Below, in pieces: positions 1 to 38,570 of a DNA stretch of 64,000 bases; the first letter of the stretch is position 1, and each line of letters begins with the position of its first letter. A program made the translations under genes and the position numbers. The notes beneath the pieces are model-generated. The model saw only the letters and a list, made by a program, of their open reading frames with translations, was not told the DNA's origin and made no database searches. Origin of the DNA: Leptospira weilii serovar Ranarum str. ICFT (GTDB taxonomy: Bacteria > Spirochaetota > Leptospiria > Leptospirales > Leptospiraceae); the NCBI RefSeq assembly GCF_000332415.1, contig NZ_AOHC02000037.1, positions 62,001-126,000 on the forward strand, read 5' to 3'.

Positions 1-591
<591 letters not shown>

Positions 592-622
592 TTTAAAACA
601 AATTTAATCTGGATGAATCATT

Positions 623-2797
<2,175 letters not shown>

Positions 2798-2841
2798 AGA
2801 ATCTTTCGGATTACACGTAAACTCAAGTAAGGTAAAAGAGT

Positions 2842-4344
<1,503 letters not shown>

Positions 4345-4407
4345 CTCTATTGATTCCAGTCGCCGATCGATTGCGGATTTTTCAATCCGTAAATTGATCG
4401 AAATTTT

Positions 4408-5505
<1,098 letters not shown>

Positions 5506-5506
5506 G

Positions 5507-6121
<615 letters not shown>

Positions 6122-6220
6122 ACCTGGGGAATTTTTTTCTATCTTAAAGATAATTACAATGTCGCTTAACGGCGTAATGATGCAAAATATAGAATTTTTG
6201 AGATAAGATATAATTATATT

Positions 6221-7486
<1,266 letters not shown>

Positions 7487-7489
<3 letters not shown>

Positions 7490-7660
7490 CGTGAATTCGG
7501 TATAAGAAAGTTTGGGCGAATCCGACCTTGGCAGGCCGGACCGCGCTTTCTGCTCTGATCAACAAATTGATGGATCGATCAAAAACGGTTTTCTTTCGTC
7601 ATTTCAATTTGTTGATCTCGCTTCAATCGCTTTCGCATTGGTTATACCGAACTCACGTTA
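7487..7660. repeat. Dispersed element family A, copy 1 (19-bp terminal inverted repeats)
   Basis: The ends read TAACGTGAATTCGGTATAA (7487-7505) and TTATACCGAACTCACGTTA (7642-7660), inverted with one mismatch. Inside lies a second inverted pair around ATCAACAAATTGATGG and CAATTTGTTGATC. The left end coincides with the stop codon of the upstream gene. Related copies are at 18441-18586, 24296-24531 and 55825-56034, with a right-end fragment at 36825-36857. It has no coding capacity and behaves like a non-autonomous mobile or structured intergenic element; it could also fold into a large hairpin that ends transcription. Confidence 0.85.
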
Positions 7661-7719
7661 AATAACGTAAGTTCAACGGTCAAAAATCTGCTTACTAAAA
7701 ATTTTGAGATAACTTAAAA

Positions 7720-8769
7720 TTATAAAAACAAATTCAAGATCAAAGGTTCTTTCGTGTTCACGCGGGGAGTCGGGAAACCGTACCTTGTTTTGATATAACT
7801 TCCTCCGTCGTAGTTCTTATCCAAAAAAGAACCGGAAGGAATGATTCGAATCGTGGATTCGATATTGGATTTAGTAGCCCATTCTCTCAATTGCGTTTCG
7901 GAGGAACTTTCATCCATGGCGAGCAATCTTGAAACGAAAGTTTTTTTCACCTTCTCTTGAAATTCCGGGTTTTTAAAGTCCTCGAGATAAAAAATTCCGA
8001 ATCTTGCAAACGGCAATTGATAGGTTGCTAAAGATTTATCTTCGATTGCGTTAGGCGTGTTTGAAGACTCCGAGGATTTCAACGCCGCTAAATTTTTCCT
8101 CCATGCTGCCGTCGGGGTTCGAGTCAGAACGTTGTCTTTAAGGGAAATCTGTTTGTTCGGATCGAAGATATAAACGACTTCCTGCCAGGCTGTAGGATCG
8201 GAACTTTCCGGATCCGGTTTTTCGATCGGCATTAAAATCGAGCCGGGCAAAATATAAACGCCGTAGGTTCTGGAAAGATTGGAAAAAATTCTTAAATAGA
8301 CCGCGCTCGGTTCCGCGTAAGGATCCGATTTTTTTCCCGTATTCGAACCGAACATGGATTTAAAAAGAATTTCTAATTTAATAAAATGGAATGCTTTCTC
8401 CAGCGTAGGTTTTTCGAAAACTTCCCGGCGGGAATTTAAAAAATACAAAAAACTTCCGGTATGAGAAGGAAAAACGACGAGAGTATTTTTTTTCAAAAGT
8501 CCTTTTTGTTTGGCTTGTTTGAGAGGGATTTCGATCGATTTGAGAAATCTTTCCTCGGAGGAAAAATTTTCCAACCTCCATTCCGGCTGAACTACTACGA
8601 CGTTTCCGGCGTTTCGATCATAACCGTCGCTCAGGATTTGATATTCCTTTTGCGGGAGCGTGTTGTATTGTTCCGATGAAATCTGTTTTCCGGAAAAGAT
8701 ATACGCGATTCCTAAAAAAATCGGCATTAAAACGAAGGAAACGATTGCATTTTTCCAAAATGGATTCAT
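7720..8769 (-). CDS. Membrane-anchored nitrilase-superfamily-like protein
   Basis: A 349-residue protein with one N-terminal membrane span ([17 protein letters not shown]) followed by an extracytoplasmic domain. The order [19 protein letters not shown] and [14 protein letters not shown] resembles the first half of the carbon-nitrogen hydrolase (nitrilase) fold, as in apolipoprotein N-acyltransferase. The catalytic glutamate expected after the VVFP strand appears to be replaced by serine, and no clear KxxLxP or C motif follows, so it may be non-catalytic or a remote relative. The assignment is inference from pattern only. It lies 11 bp downstream of the Nudix gene and is probably cotranscribed with it. 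Confidence 0.5.
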   Translation of the reverse strand: MNPFWKNAIVSFVLMPIFLGIAYIFSGKQISSEQYNTLPQKEYQILSDGYDRNAGNVVVVQPEWRLENFSSEERFLKSIEIPLKQAKQKGLLKKNTLVVFPSHTGSFLYFLNSRREVFEKPTLEKAFHFIKLEILFKSMFGSNTGKKSDPYAEPSAVYLRIFSNLSRTYGVYILPGSILMPIEKPDPESSDPTAWQEVVYIFDPNKQISLKDNVLTRTPTAAWRKNLAALKSSESSNTPNAIEDKSLATYQLPFARFGIFYLEDFKNPEFQEKVKKTFVSRLLAMDESSSETQLREWATKSNIESTIRIIPSGSFLDKNYDGGSYIKTRYGFPTPRVNTKEPLILNLFL

Positions 8770-8780
8770 ATTATTTTTTT

Positions 8781-9215
8781 CTAATGCACCAAAGATGCGT
8801 ATTCCTTAAGATACAGATTCACAGCGTCGAGCATATATTCGGTAAACAAGGGACTCGGTTTGTAGGATTGAACTTTTTCCCAAGCGATATAATCGTGCTC
8901 GTCGGAAAGAATGATTTTTCCTTCGATAAATTCCGCGTGATAAGCGATGATGACGCAGGGGAAATTTCCCTCGTTGACCCTGTGTTTGTGAACGAACAAG
9001 GGTTTCGGAGAAACTTGGATCCGGACTTGCGAACCCAATTCTTCCTCGATTTCGCGTTTCATACTCAGGGTCCAATCTTCGAAAAATTCGTCTTCGTTCA
9101 TCCTTCCGCCGGGAAGATCTCCCAAACCGGATTTCCGATCTCTGAGAATCAAAAGTTCGTCCCCTTTTCTCAAGAAAAGCTTTTGAGTGATTTGAAAAAA
9201 GCCGTGTTTGCTCAA
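8781..9215 (-). CDS. NUDIX hydrolase
   Basis: A 144-residue Nudix protein that cleaves nucleoside diphosphates linked to another moiety. The Nudix box is visible from [12 protein letters not shown] to [11 protein letters not shown]. The spacing between the first glutamate and REIEEELG is about three residues longer than the consensus GX5EX7REUXEEXGU, a variation seen in some subfamilies. The beta strand [15 protein letters not shown] precedes it as in the family fold. The substrate cannot be told. It is the first gene of a two-gene leftward unit with the nitrilase-like gene. Confidence 0.88.
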   Translation of the reverse strand: MSKHGFFQITQKLFLRKGDELLILRDRKSGLGDLPGGRMNEDEFFEDWTLSMKREIEEELGSQVRIQVSPKPLFVHKHRVNEGNFPCVIIAYHAEFIEGKIILSDEHDYIAWEKVQSYKPSPLFTEYMLDAVNLYLKEYASLVH

Positions 9216-9545
9216 GTATAATTCGTTCTCCGAGTTTCCTACAGGGGCTGATACTTTTTCCTAACTGACAATCATTTTTATCTCGGTTCCCTATTTTACA
9301 GGGCCTTCGATCGGCGAACTTAAAAGGGAATGTGTAATATGTTGGGAGTTATGCGGTTTATACTTCGATTTTCATTGTAAAACTCGTCTATGAGAACTAG
9401 TGCAATGTATGTTGGTTTGGAAACATTTAAGAAAATATTCCGGATACGAGGTCGTTCGTTGTTTTTAATCCTACGTCCATTGCTCAAAGACGGATCTAAG
9501 AACATCGGATTTCCTACGTCCTAAATCGACACGTTCAAACTTTGT
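9216..9545. other. Gene-free stretch between NUDIX and rhomboid genes
   Basis: About 330 bp with no credible gene. It should contain the promoter of the leftward Nudix operon and the 3' region of the rhomboid gene. I see no strong terminator or member of the main repeat families here. The only open frame (leftward, about 61 codons) has no ribosome-binding site or recognisable product. Confidence 0.5.
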
Positions 9546-10188
<643 letters not shown>

Positions 10189-10211
<23 letters not shown>

Positions 10212-10947
10212 AGCGTTTTTGTCCTCCGGGTAAGTATCGAGTCAGATAAGATTTTAGAATGATCTTCAATTCGATAATCATTCTATCCGAAAATTCCTTA
10301 TCTTTCTGTTCTCGGATCCAGCGATTTAAAATCGCGTCGGTCACTTCCACGATAATTTTCGATATAATTCTATTTTCGGCCGGATCCACGTTAAATTGAG
10401 AAAGAATCATAGAAACGTTCTGTGAGATTTTTAAATTATTTTCACGATCGATTTCGATCAGTTCCGGATCCTGTTTCATCGAAGACCAAAGAGGCGCAAA
10501 GCCGGGTTCCGTAAGGTAAAAATTCGCAAAAGAATCGATTACGGAGTCGATCAAATTTTCCCAAGATTTTCGGGAAAGATTCGATTGGAAAATTTCGGAA
10601 AGCATTAAATTGACTCTTTCCAAATGTCTTTGCCCGACCGCGTTGAGGACTGCGTGTTTGTTGGGAAAATATTGATACAAAGATCCGATCGGAATGCCGG
10701 CTTCGATCGCAATCATATTCGTAGTGATTGCCTCGGCTCCGTGTTTTTCCAAAAGATCGGCGACTACATCTAGAATCTTTTGGACTCGATCGATGGATCT
10801 TTTTTGAGAAGGTTCTTTTCTCGGACTGAGGAGAGACGGATTTCTTCCCGATTCGTGATTGCTGATTTTTTTTGTATTGATCGTTTTCTTTGAAACCAAT
10901 TCAAATCTCCGTTCTAAGGACGATCCGATTCCATTTATGGATTTCAT
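10189..10947 (-). CDS. TetR-family transcriptional regulator
   Basis: A 252-residue regulator. After an unusually long basic N-terminal tail of about 50 residues comes the TetR DNA-binding domain: [39 protein letters not shown]. The C-terminal domain (about 115-250) would bind a ligand and is not conserved in sequence. The overlap with the rhomboid gene indicates one transcript. The long tail might be partly an over-extended start, but no better ATG with a ribosome-binding site is visible downstream. Confidence 0.87.
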
Positions 10948-11359
10948 TGGATAAATTCAAGAAAAGTATTCTATCGAAAACGAATTGTTCTCAAGTTTTA
11001 TTTTGAGCGCCGATTTGAAATTCATATTAAAATTTGAAAAGAACCCGTTCGATTCTTACTCTTATAAAAGATTTCAGATTTATGAAATGAACTACTTTGA
11101 TTCTTAAGAAATGAAAGTTTATCTTAAGAACCTTTTACTTTGCTTTGAAACGCGGCGGCGCGGGAATGCATACGTTACTGTTACAATGGATTTTTGTTTT
11201 GCCTACGGATAACCCACTTTCGCTTTATCAGAATTCTAGATTCTAATTCAAAGAAACCGAATTTTTATCTCTTTTTGAAGTCCACTCCTTCGATTTCGAG
11301 AACCGTATTAAACGGAGAGAAAAATGCGCTTGAACTCGAATCAGGCAAAGGAGTAAATT
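10948..11359. other. Divergent intergenic region, TetR gene to coiled-coil gene
   Basis: About 410 bp holding the promoters of the two divergent genes. Short palindromic TTCTTAAGAA-like strings occur near 11102-11135, in a position where an autoregulatory TetR operator could lie, but I cannot single out an operator. A 62-codon frame at 11194-11382 looks spurious because it overlaps the start of the next gene and has no recognisable content. Confidence 0.35.
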
Positions 11360-12271
11360 ATGTTGATGGACTTAATCCATAAAATCCCGAACAGAATGGA
11401 AGAGTTGCTGGGCCCGGAAGGAAAGGATCAATTTTTACTTTTCTTGAACGAAGCATTTACGGTTTCAAAAAACTCGATTCTGGAAACAGGTTTTCAGCAA
11501 TTTGAAAAGGTGTTAAAAACCGAGATTTCACGATTACATTCTGCAATTGAAACGGTTAAAATTACCTTTTCGGGAGAAATAGAAAAACTTCGTTATGAGA
11601 TGGATCTTAAAATCATAAATGTTCGGGGAGAAATTTCAGAGTTGCGTACGGAAATGAAAACCGGCTTCAGCGAACTCAATTCTAAGATTTTCAGAGTACA
11701 ATTCGGATCTGAAACGGAAGCCGCCAAGATGCGAAAGGAACTGGGCGATGTTCGTACGGAGTTAAAAACCGACATTGCAGATCTTAGAACGGAATTGAAA
11801 ACAGACATTGCAGGACTTAGAACGGAATTGAAAACAGACATTGCAGGACTTAGAACGGAGTTAAAGACTGAGATTTCCAGTGTTCGTACAGAGCTAAAAA
11901 CGGAGATCGCGGAACTTAGAACGGAATTGAAAACAGACATTGCAGAACTTAGGACGGAAATTGCAGATCTTAGAACGGAGTTAAAAACAGACATTGCAGA
12001 ACTTAGGACGGAAATTGCAGATCTTAGAACGGAATTGAAAACAGACATTGCAGAACTTAGGACGGAAATTGCAGATCTTAGAACGGAGTTAAAGACTGAG
12101 ATTTCCAGTGTTCGTACAGAGCTAAAAACGGAGATCGCGGAACTTAGAACGGAAATGCAAAAGTCTATCGCTGATATTCACAAGACCATTTCCATTCAAA
12201 CTCGTTGGATCCTAGGTGGAATGTTGGGAATCGCGACTTTATCCGCGGCGATCGGAAAAATCATAAATTAA
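11360..12271 (+). CDS. Coiled-coil repeat protein with C-terminal membrane anchor
   Basis: A 303-residue protein. A helical N-terminal region of about 110 residues is followed by a long series of 11-residue helical units of the type [10 protein letters not shown], then a C-terminal hydrophobic segment [18 protein letters not shown] that should anchor it in the membrane. Such proteins form long rod-like coiled coils; a role in envelope organisation is only a guess. The start is supported by AAAGGAG 9 bp upstream of the ATG. The repeat DNA is almost identical between units (54-bp units at 11939, 11993 and 12047; a 78-bp block at 11849-11926 repeated at 12077-12154), so copy number is probably variable between strains. 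Confidence 0.82.
   Translation: MLMDLIHKIPNRMEELLGPEGKDQFLLFLNEAFTVSKNSILETGFQQFEKVLKTEISRLHSAIETVKITFSGEIEKLRYEMDLKIINVRGEISELRTEMKTGFSELNSKIFRVQFGSETEAAKMRKELGDVRTELKTDIADLRTELKTDIAGLRTELKTDIAGLRTELKTEISSVRTELKTEIAELRTELKTDIAELRTEIADLRTELKTDIAELRTEIADLRTELKTDIAELRTEIADLRTELKTEISSVRTELKTEIAELRTEMQKSIADIHKTISIQTRWILGGMLGIATLSAAIGKIIN
11849..12154 (+). repeat. Tandem and spaced coding repeats in the coiled-coil gene
   Basis: Three consecutive 54-bp units begin at 11939, 11993 and 12047, with only a few synonymous or conservative differences at their ends. A 78-bp block at 11849-11926 recurs without a mismatch at 12077-12154, exactly 228 bp later. Repeat lengths are multiples of three, so gain or loss of units keeps the reading frame. 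Confidence 0.92.
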
Positions 12272-12454
12272 TTTTGCCGAAAAAGGGACTCGCCGTTTCG
12301 CAATCCTTCATCCTGACGGATTAAGCTCCACGGCGTCTTTCTCGCGTGCTCATCCATCCATGGATTCGCATCGCGTTTTTTCGCTTCTTACCGAAGCTCA
12401 AAACGCTCTCGCTCGAAAGCTTCGAGTCCATTGTTTGATTGTTATAATTAATTT

Positions 12455-12472
<18 letters not shown>
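12266..12472. repeat. 27-bp direct repeat containing tRNA-Leu 3' end, spaced 180 bp
   Basis: The 27 bases at 12266-12292 recur identically at 12446-12472. The right copy covers the last 18 bases of tRNA-Leu (in tRNA orientation) plus 9 bases beyond it; the left copy contains the stop codon of the coiled-coil gene. This looks like a partial duplication of the tRNA end, or the footprint of an integration or excision event at a tRNA. Confidence 0.9.
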
Positions 12473-12538
<66 letters not shown>

Positions 12539-12609
12539 AATGCAGTAAGAAACTACTCTTACAATCTGGGTAGGTTTGGGTTTTCCGTCATCCATTATTT
12601 TGGAATTCA

Positions 12610-14581
<1,972 letters not shown>

Positions 14582-14669
14582 GGAAACCCGACAAGAGAAT
14601 TGGATTTTTCTTTTCATTTCGAAAGGAACTTTACATAAAGGTAAATCGATCAAAGGATCGAGGATATTC

Positions 14670-15884
<1,215 letters not shown>

Positions 15885-15900
15885 ATCCTTATCGTCGAAT

Positions 15901-16425
<525 letters not shown>

Positions 16426-16609
16426 AACATTATGAAGTCTTTATGAGATTGTATTTTAAGAGCCGTACTTTGTATCCGTTTCTTCTGCACGACCGTGTCC
16501 GCTAATTCGATAAGGTTCGGATGTCGGGGTTGACGAAAATTTATTTCTTTCGATTTGTTTTATAAAAATAGAATTTCATTTTCTCGGACTTTTCGTATCC
16601 TGTTTCACT

Positions 16610-18427
<1,818 letters not shown>

Positions 18428-18440
18428 ATTTTATTTTTGT

Positions 18441-18586
18441 TAACGTGAGTTGGGTATAACAAATGCGAAAGCGATTGTATATTTCGACCCGTAGAGCGAC
18501 CCATAGGAGGGAGTGAGATTGAGTTTAGGAAAGCTCTGCGTTGAGTTTCTGATTCGCCCAAACTTTCAACCGTCGAACTCACGTTA
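18441..18586. repeat. Dispersed element family A, copy 2
   Basis: The ends TAACGTGAGTTGGGTATAA and GAACTCACGTTA are inverted copies of the family A terminus. The inside reads in the opposite orientation to copy 1 (GCGAAAGCGATT near the left end; GATTCGCCCAAACTTTCAA near the right). It lacks the central ATCAACAAATT inverted pair, so it is a shorter variant of 146 bp. It begins 13 bp after the stop of the DUF885 gene and lies between it and the convergent thiD gene. Confidence 0.8.
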
Positions 18587-18641
18587 AATAAAAATACAAT
18601 CTTATTAAATTGAAAATAAAGTTTGAGATCTGCTTAAAGTT

Positions 18642-19454
<813 letters not shown>

Positions 19455-19628
19455 TGATGTGTTTCCATGTTTTAATTCTTACTCATAACCATATAATAAA
19501 ATACTCAAATATTTTGCATTAAAACGGTATTTGGCGATAAAAATTAACGGTACTCAATTTTATAGAGATCGGTAAAAGAAAATTTCCCGTCTTGAATTTA
19601 CCGCATATTCCAATGCAATACCGCGGTT

Positions 19629-19690
19629 CTTTATCATAAAATCATACTTTTTGCAAGTAAAAGTTTCTACGGGAACTCCCACGCGGCCTT
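19629..19690. repeat. Inverted copy of family D hairpin plus half of the GTGGGA palindrome
   Basis: Read on the minus strand, 19629-19665 matches the core CTTTTTACTTGCAAAAAGTATGAT region of the elements at 36669-36731 and 38893-38955, though with a shortened hairpin arm. Immediately beside it is GGGAACTCCCAC (19671-19682), the dispersed palindrome. This lies in the 288-bp gap between thiD and the alkyltransferase-like gene. Confidence 0.6.
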
Positions 19691-19742
19691 TGATTTTTCT
19701 TGTTCAAAAAGTTTAATTGTAACTCGGATAAACGAAATATCA

Positions 19743-20150
<408 letters not shown>

Positions 20151-20190
20151 GTTATGCGCTCTTGATCGTATTTTAAATTTTCGGAATGAA

Positions 20191-22005
<1,815 letters not shown>

Positions 22006-22023
22006 ACAAAGCGCGTTGAAATC

Positions 22024-24295
<2,272 letters not shown>

Positions 24296-24298
<3 letters not shown>

Positions 24299-24531
24299 CG
24301 CGCGTTCTGCGGTCGAAAACGGGGCGAATCCGGCCTTGGCCTCCGATCTTAGAATAATCCGCTTGAGTTTTGGCCGGACCGCGCTTGAACTCAATGTTGC
24401 TGCCTGCGGTCGCAACATAATGCTCCAATCAACAAATTGATAAATCGCCCGAAAAGCGAAATTCTTTCGTGATTCCAATTTGTTGATTCCGCTTCAATCG
24501 CTTTCGCATTTGTTATATCGAACTCACGTTA
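24296..24531. repeat. Dispersed element family A, copy 3
   Basis: A 236-bp copy in the same orientation as copy 1. It ends with TTATATCGAACTCACGTTA (24513-24531) and holds the internal pair ATCAACAAATTGATAAATCG and CCAATTTGTTGATT plus an extra central block (GCCTGCGGTCGCAACATAAT). Its left end again starts exactly at the stop codon TAA of the upstream gene, although the terminal inverted repeat is degraded there. Confidence 0.8.
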
Positions 24532-24706
24532 ATGTAGGTTTCAAACCGCTTTTTTTTGTCGATAAGCGCCGTATAAAGTTCCGGTTTACGGTTTTTTTAT
24601 ATAAAATACTTACATTCGTATGATATACTAATTCTAAATTCTTGCAATTTTCTCTTGGATGGGTTGTTATCCATAGTGGAATCTTTTTCAAGTTTTTGGG
24701 GGGTTT
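24299..24706. other. Gene-free stretch before the FecR lipoprotein
   Basis: The left 230 bp are family A element copy 3. The remaining 175 bp form the AT-rich upstream region of the FecR gene, with a run of six G residues at 24698-24703 just before its ATG acting as a strong ribosome-binding site. Confidence 0.7.
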
Positions 24707-25636
<930 letters not shown>

Positions 25637-25670
25637 GGTTTCGATAAATCCTTGAACTAACGTTTTACAA

Positions 25671-25731
<61 letters not shown>

Positions 25732-25792
25732 CTTCCTTCGATTTTTTTATAATGGATTTCTTATTCAACTGATGAAAATTAATGGAACTGTT

Positions 25793-27403
<1,611 letters not shown>

Positions 27404-27417
27404 AAGGTTTGGATTCT

Positions 27418-30993
<3,576 letters not shown>

Positions 30994-31206
30994 AGACCTT
31001 AACGGTGCGTTTCAAAATTTAACTTTATTCTATAAAAGATTACGTTGATACTGAGACGCCGTTTTGCGTTATGAAATCGGCATAAGAAAAATAAATTTGT
31101 CGGAAACTCAGAGTACCATCACTTTCTAAAAATTGTTCGGCAATGTTGGCTTAGTACCGTGCCTTACCCTTCATAGATCGTTTGATAGATTGTCGGTAAG
31201 AGAAAC

Positions 31207-31860
<654 letters not shown>

Positions 31861-31874
31861 GGCTTATCGTCAGA

Positions 31875-32848
<974 letters not shown>

Positions 32849-32979
32849 GAAGTTAAGAAGTTGTTTTTGGATCGGTCCTCTTTTAAGAACGTCTCTAAAG
32901 AGAATTTGAAGTTTGTTATTCTTTATTTTCTTAAAAATTTTCTTTTATTTCATTTAATCTGAGTTATTCTGGATAGCCT

Positions 32980-33330
32980 ATGCAAACTGATATAGGGCAA
33001 CAAAAGAGAAGTACGAACGATATTTTTGCCGATAAACGTTTTTACAAACGCTTCCGGAAGAACAACCTAGTAAAGATGCTCCTTGGTAAGAATGAAATTT
33101 TGGGAAATCTTGAAGATATGAGTATGATCGGAGCGTCGATTAGTTCCAGAGAGGAAATTCTTTTGGGTGAGCGTGTAAAATTTATATCCCCTATGTTTTC
33201 CACTCAAATCGAAGCCGATATTGTCAGGAAAGATGTGATTCACGAAAAATATAAATACGGGCTTTTGTTTCACGATTTATCAGATGCCGTTATCGCTGAG
33301 ATTTTAAATAAGATTGCTTCCGTCGATTGA
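32980..33330 (+). CDS. PilZ-domain protein (c-di-GMP receptor type)
   Basis: A single-domain PilZ protein of 116 residues. The c-di-GMP-binding arginines are in [12 protein letters not shown] (RxxxR type) and the second motif is [12 protein letters not shown] (D/NxSxxG). Beta strands INFxSP-like VKFISPM and KYGLLFHDL follow. PilZ proteins turn c-di-GMP levels into changes in motility or envelope functions; the partner is not evident here. Confidence 0.85.
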   Translation: MQTDIGQQKRSTNDIFADKRFYKRFRKNNLVKMLLGKNEILGNLEDMSMIGASISSREEILLGERVKFISPMFSTQIEADIVRKDVIHEKYKYGLLFHDLSDAVIAEILNKIASVD

Positions 33331-33667
33331 GCACTTTCACTAAAACTTTCACAATCCAGCCGACTTCTTCTTTCAAATGAAAAAAGACAGATCTGCGAAA
33401 ATTCTTAGAGCCTGCCCCCAAAACCACGAAGAAAATTTGTGTGAGTTCCCACATTTATAGTGACTAACATCGAATATGTGGGAACTCCCACATGATTGCA
33501 ACATTCGGCGTCTCGCTTCTATTGGAGCCGGATGGGGCTACTAAAATTCTGAATCAATCTTATTATAATTTCTATTCTTCTTTTTATCAAAGAATTTCAT
33601 CGATTTTGGAAATATTTTATAAACCAATCCTTAACTTGGGGTTTTATAAGCCGACACTAGTATTAGA
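33331..33667. other. Gene-free stretch with family B repeat
   Basis: Contains a diverged family B element (33407-33493) whose right end is the hairpin ATGTGGGA-AC-TCCCACAT (33476-33493). The remaining 170 bp upstream of the HExxH gene are AT-rich, and no gene is visible in them. Confidence 0.7.
33407..33493. repeat. Dispersed element family B, copy 1, with GTGGGA palindrome
   Basis: AGAGCCTGCCCCCAAAACC and the following GAAAATTTGTGTGAGTTCCCACA match the left part of the complete element at 38429-38570. The right end carries the 8-bp stem ATGTGGGA/TCCCACAT. It lacks the closing GGTTTTGGGACAAGCTCT. Confidence 0.75.
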
Positions 33668-34330
33668 ATGAAAATCGGCGGTGAACATAGGACTCAACTT
33701 GGAATTCCACGGGATGAATCTTTGCATTATATCGGACATGGACAATTGGAAAGCGCTCCTTCGTCCACTTCCGTTCTTCATGTCATCTCACATGAACTTG
33801 GACATGTCGCTGAGTTCCGCTCCGACGCGATGAGGGACCGAGCCGAAATTCGTTCTTTAAACATGAAAATCCATTACGAGTTTCGAAATGGAAAACTTGT
33901 GGCAGTTTCCGGCGAAACCGAGGCCGTCACTGCGAAAAAGTCGGAGGAAACCCCGCGTAAAAACGAAATCTCGCAGGACGCATCTTCGAAAGAAAAGGAC
34001 ACACTTAAAAAAGAAGAAAAAACCTCGGCTTTCAACGACAGGGAAAAACAAATTCTTTCGGAGATCCGCAGAGTCGAATCGGAACTTCAGTCCTTTGAAA
34101 TGAAAAAAAACGTAGAAGAACAAAGATTCGATTCTATCAAAAAAACGGAATTAGAAGGAAGAAAAAGAAAACTTGAAATGGCTCTGAACCAAGAAAAATT
34201 AAAAGATATCTTAAAAGATACATTGAATACTTTTAAGGAATTAGTGGATAAACAAACTCAAGTCAGCTTGAGAATATTAAACGCGAACGTTTCCGATAAA
34301 CTCGGCAGTCTTTTCGACGCCAAGGCTTGA
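33668..34330 (+). CDS. HExxH-motif protein, putative metallopeptidase, possibly N-terminally truncated
   Basis: A 220-residue protein of unknown family. SHELGHVAEF gives a zinc-peptidase-like H42-E43-x2-H46 very near the N-terminus, followed by DAMRDRAEIRSLNMKIHYEF. The rest (about 75-220) is strongly charged helix with a predicted coiled coil and no signal peptide. In most metallopeptidases more sequence precedes the motif, and a repeat element lies 175 bp upstream, so loss of a 5' part is possible. The short N-terminal stretch with GEHRTQLG and HYIGHGQLESAP may be the remnant of a larger domain. Activity is not established. Confidence 0.6.
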   Translation: MKIGGEHRTQLGIPRDESLHYIGHGQLESAPSSTSVLHVISHELGHVAEFRSDAMRDRAEIRSLNMKIHYEFRNGKLVAVSGETEAVTAKKSEETPRKNEISQDASSKEKDTLKKEEKTSAFNDREKQILSEIRRVESELQSFEMKKNVEEQRFDSIKKTELEGRKRKLEMALNQEKLKDILKDTLNTFKELVDKQTQVSLRILNANVSDKLGSLFDAKA

Positions 34331-34335
34331 TCTTC

Positions 34336-35004
<669 letters not shown>

Positions 35005-35035
35005 ACTCCGGGCTCCTGAAAGTCAGGTAAAATTT

Positions 35036-36301
<1,266 letters not shown>

Positions 36302-36668
36302 AGGGATTGGTTAATGCAGGTTTAACGGATTCTTCGGATTGCTGCAAGAGTTATATCGTTCATCAACTCTTGGTTTTCGCTAAATTTGGGGATTTCAGAA
36401 ATGATTTCGTTTCTTGTGGTGTTTTTGAATTTTCACTTTAAATGCGGGGACTGTATTGACTTATACGTTACCCACAAGTTAAGAAGGTTTTTGGAATCAG
36501 AAGGATCAAAAACGCAGATGTGATAGGAGTCAGTGAATAGATTTCAGAGTTCAGTTATATTTTTCTAATAGAGCGATCAGACTTTAACAATGTATAATCT
36601 CCCTCTTCTGTAAAATTCCTAAAATCTATTTACTAGGATTTAGTGGTTAGAAATCTATCCACTAGTAC

Positions 36669-36731
<63 letters not shown>

Positions 36732-36824
36732 TCGAACGTTTCACGGAGGATTATCGTAATTCCGACAGATTTATCTTGAGATCCAAATATTTGTGGGCAA
36801 CGCTATGGTAGGGAGCGAGTTAAA

Positions 36825-36857
36825 GCTTTCGCATTGGGTTATACCGAACTCACGTTA
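36825..36857. repeat. Family A right-end fragment
   Basis: GCTTTCGCATTGGGTTATACCGAACTCACGTTA-type end without the left half: only the right terminus of the element is present, next to CACAAG-rich unrelated DNA. Confidence 0.8.
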
Positions 36858-36990
36858 ATTTAGTTTTTTCCGATTTGAAAAATTTCTGCAAAGGTTTATT
36901 GCAGAACGCGGATTTTTAACTTCCTTTTAAAAAATCGACCGAAACGATTTTAAGGTGTCGCTTTAAAAATTTAAAAATAAATTTTTATAA

Positions 36991-37093
36991 TAGAGTTGTT
37001 GAAAAATTCAACAGTCGCGATTAACAAAACTGCTTCAATCATCCATTTCAATGAAACAGAAACAAATGGAGAATTAATTTTTCAACAACTCTA
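36991..37093. repeat. 103-bp MITE-like element
   Basis: Bounded by TAGAGTTGTTGAAAAATT (36991-37008) and its inverted copy AATTTTTCAACAACTCTA (37076-37093), 18 bp without mismatch. The inside is AT-rich and non-coding. No other copy is present in the window. Confidence 0.85.
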
Positions 37094-37162
37094 ATTTATT
37101 ATTTCAAATTTCGGTTCGTATTCGATTAATCCATGCATAAATTATAAATTTGTTCAATTTGA

Positions 37163-38074
<912 letters not shown>

Positions 38075-38428
38075 TTAAGAACCAATTCGAGCCGATGAGA
38101 TAAAACTTTCCAATACTTTCAGCAAAATGATTCTGAAAATTTAATTTCGAACCAGAAAGGTGAAATTTAAAAAGAAGAAAAGCTTTTGTCAGATGTTTTG
38201 CTTTAAAGAGGACCTTCGGCTTTTTTGCAATCGATTGTTACTAAGGTATATCCCAGATCCCTCTGCTACGTTTTTTATTATTACTTTAGTATATTATAAA
38301 TTATATTTATTTTAGTAACCGCCATTTTGATGTCTGTCTCGTATTATTAGGTAGAACTCGAATTCATTTTCGAAAACTCTGCGTTTCGATTTTCTCGGTT
38401 TTCTTTTTGAGCGCTCTTCCTTTTATTT

Positions 38429-38570
38429 AGAGCTTGTCCCAAAACCTACAAGGAAATTTGCAGGAGTTCCCACAGAAACCGTCTCTTTTACGGTTTTTAG
38501 GCTTTTAGATGATTTTCTCGTCGTTTAAAAACGTAGTAGTTCCCACATTTCAGGTTTTGGGACAAGCTCT
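38429..38570. repeat. Dispersed element family B, complete copy (19-bp perfect inverted ends)
   Basis: AGAGCTTGTCCCAAAACCT (38429-38447) and AGGTTTTGGGACAAGCTCT (38552-38570) are exact inverted repeats. Just inside lie GGAGTTCCCACA and AGTAGTTCCCACAT. Related sequences: 33407-33493, 51941-52013, 55745-55826. Confidence 0.9.

Noticed and set aside
11593..12048. Long open frame antisense to the coiled-coil gene
   Set aside because: It only mirrors the coding repeats; no start signals, and its repeats are the reverse complement of the helical units.
11849..12154. Regularly spaced repeats suggestive of a CRISPR array
   Set aside because: The units are contiguous, in frame and coding; there are no unique spacers or cas genes.
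19455..19742. Possible THI-box riboswitch upstream of thiD
   Set aside because: No CUGAGA or following ACCUGAUCUGGAUAAUGCCAG-type conserved core is present.
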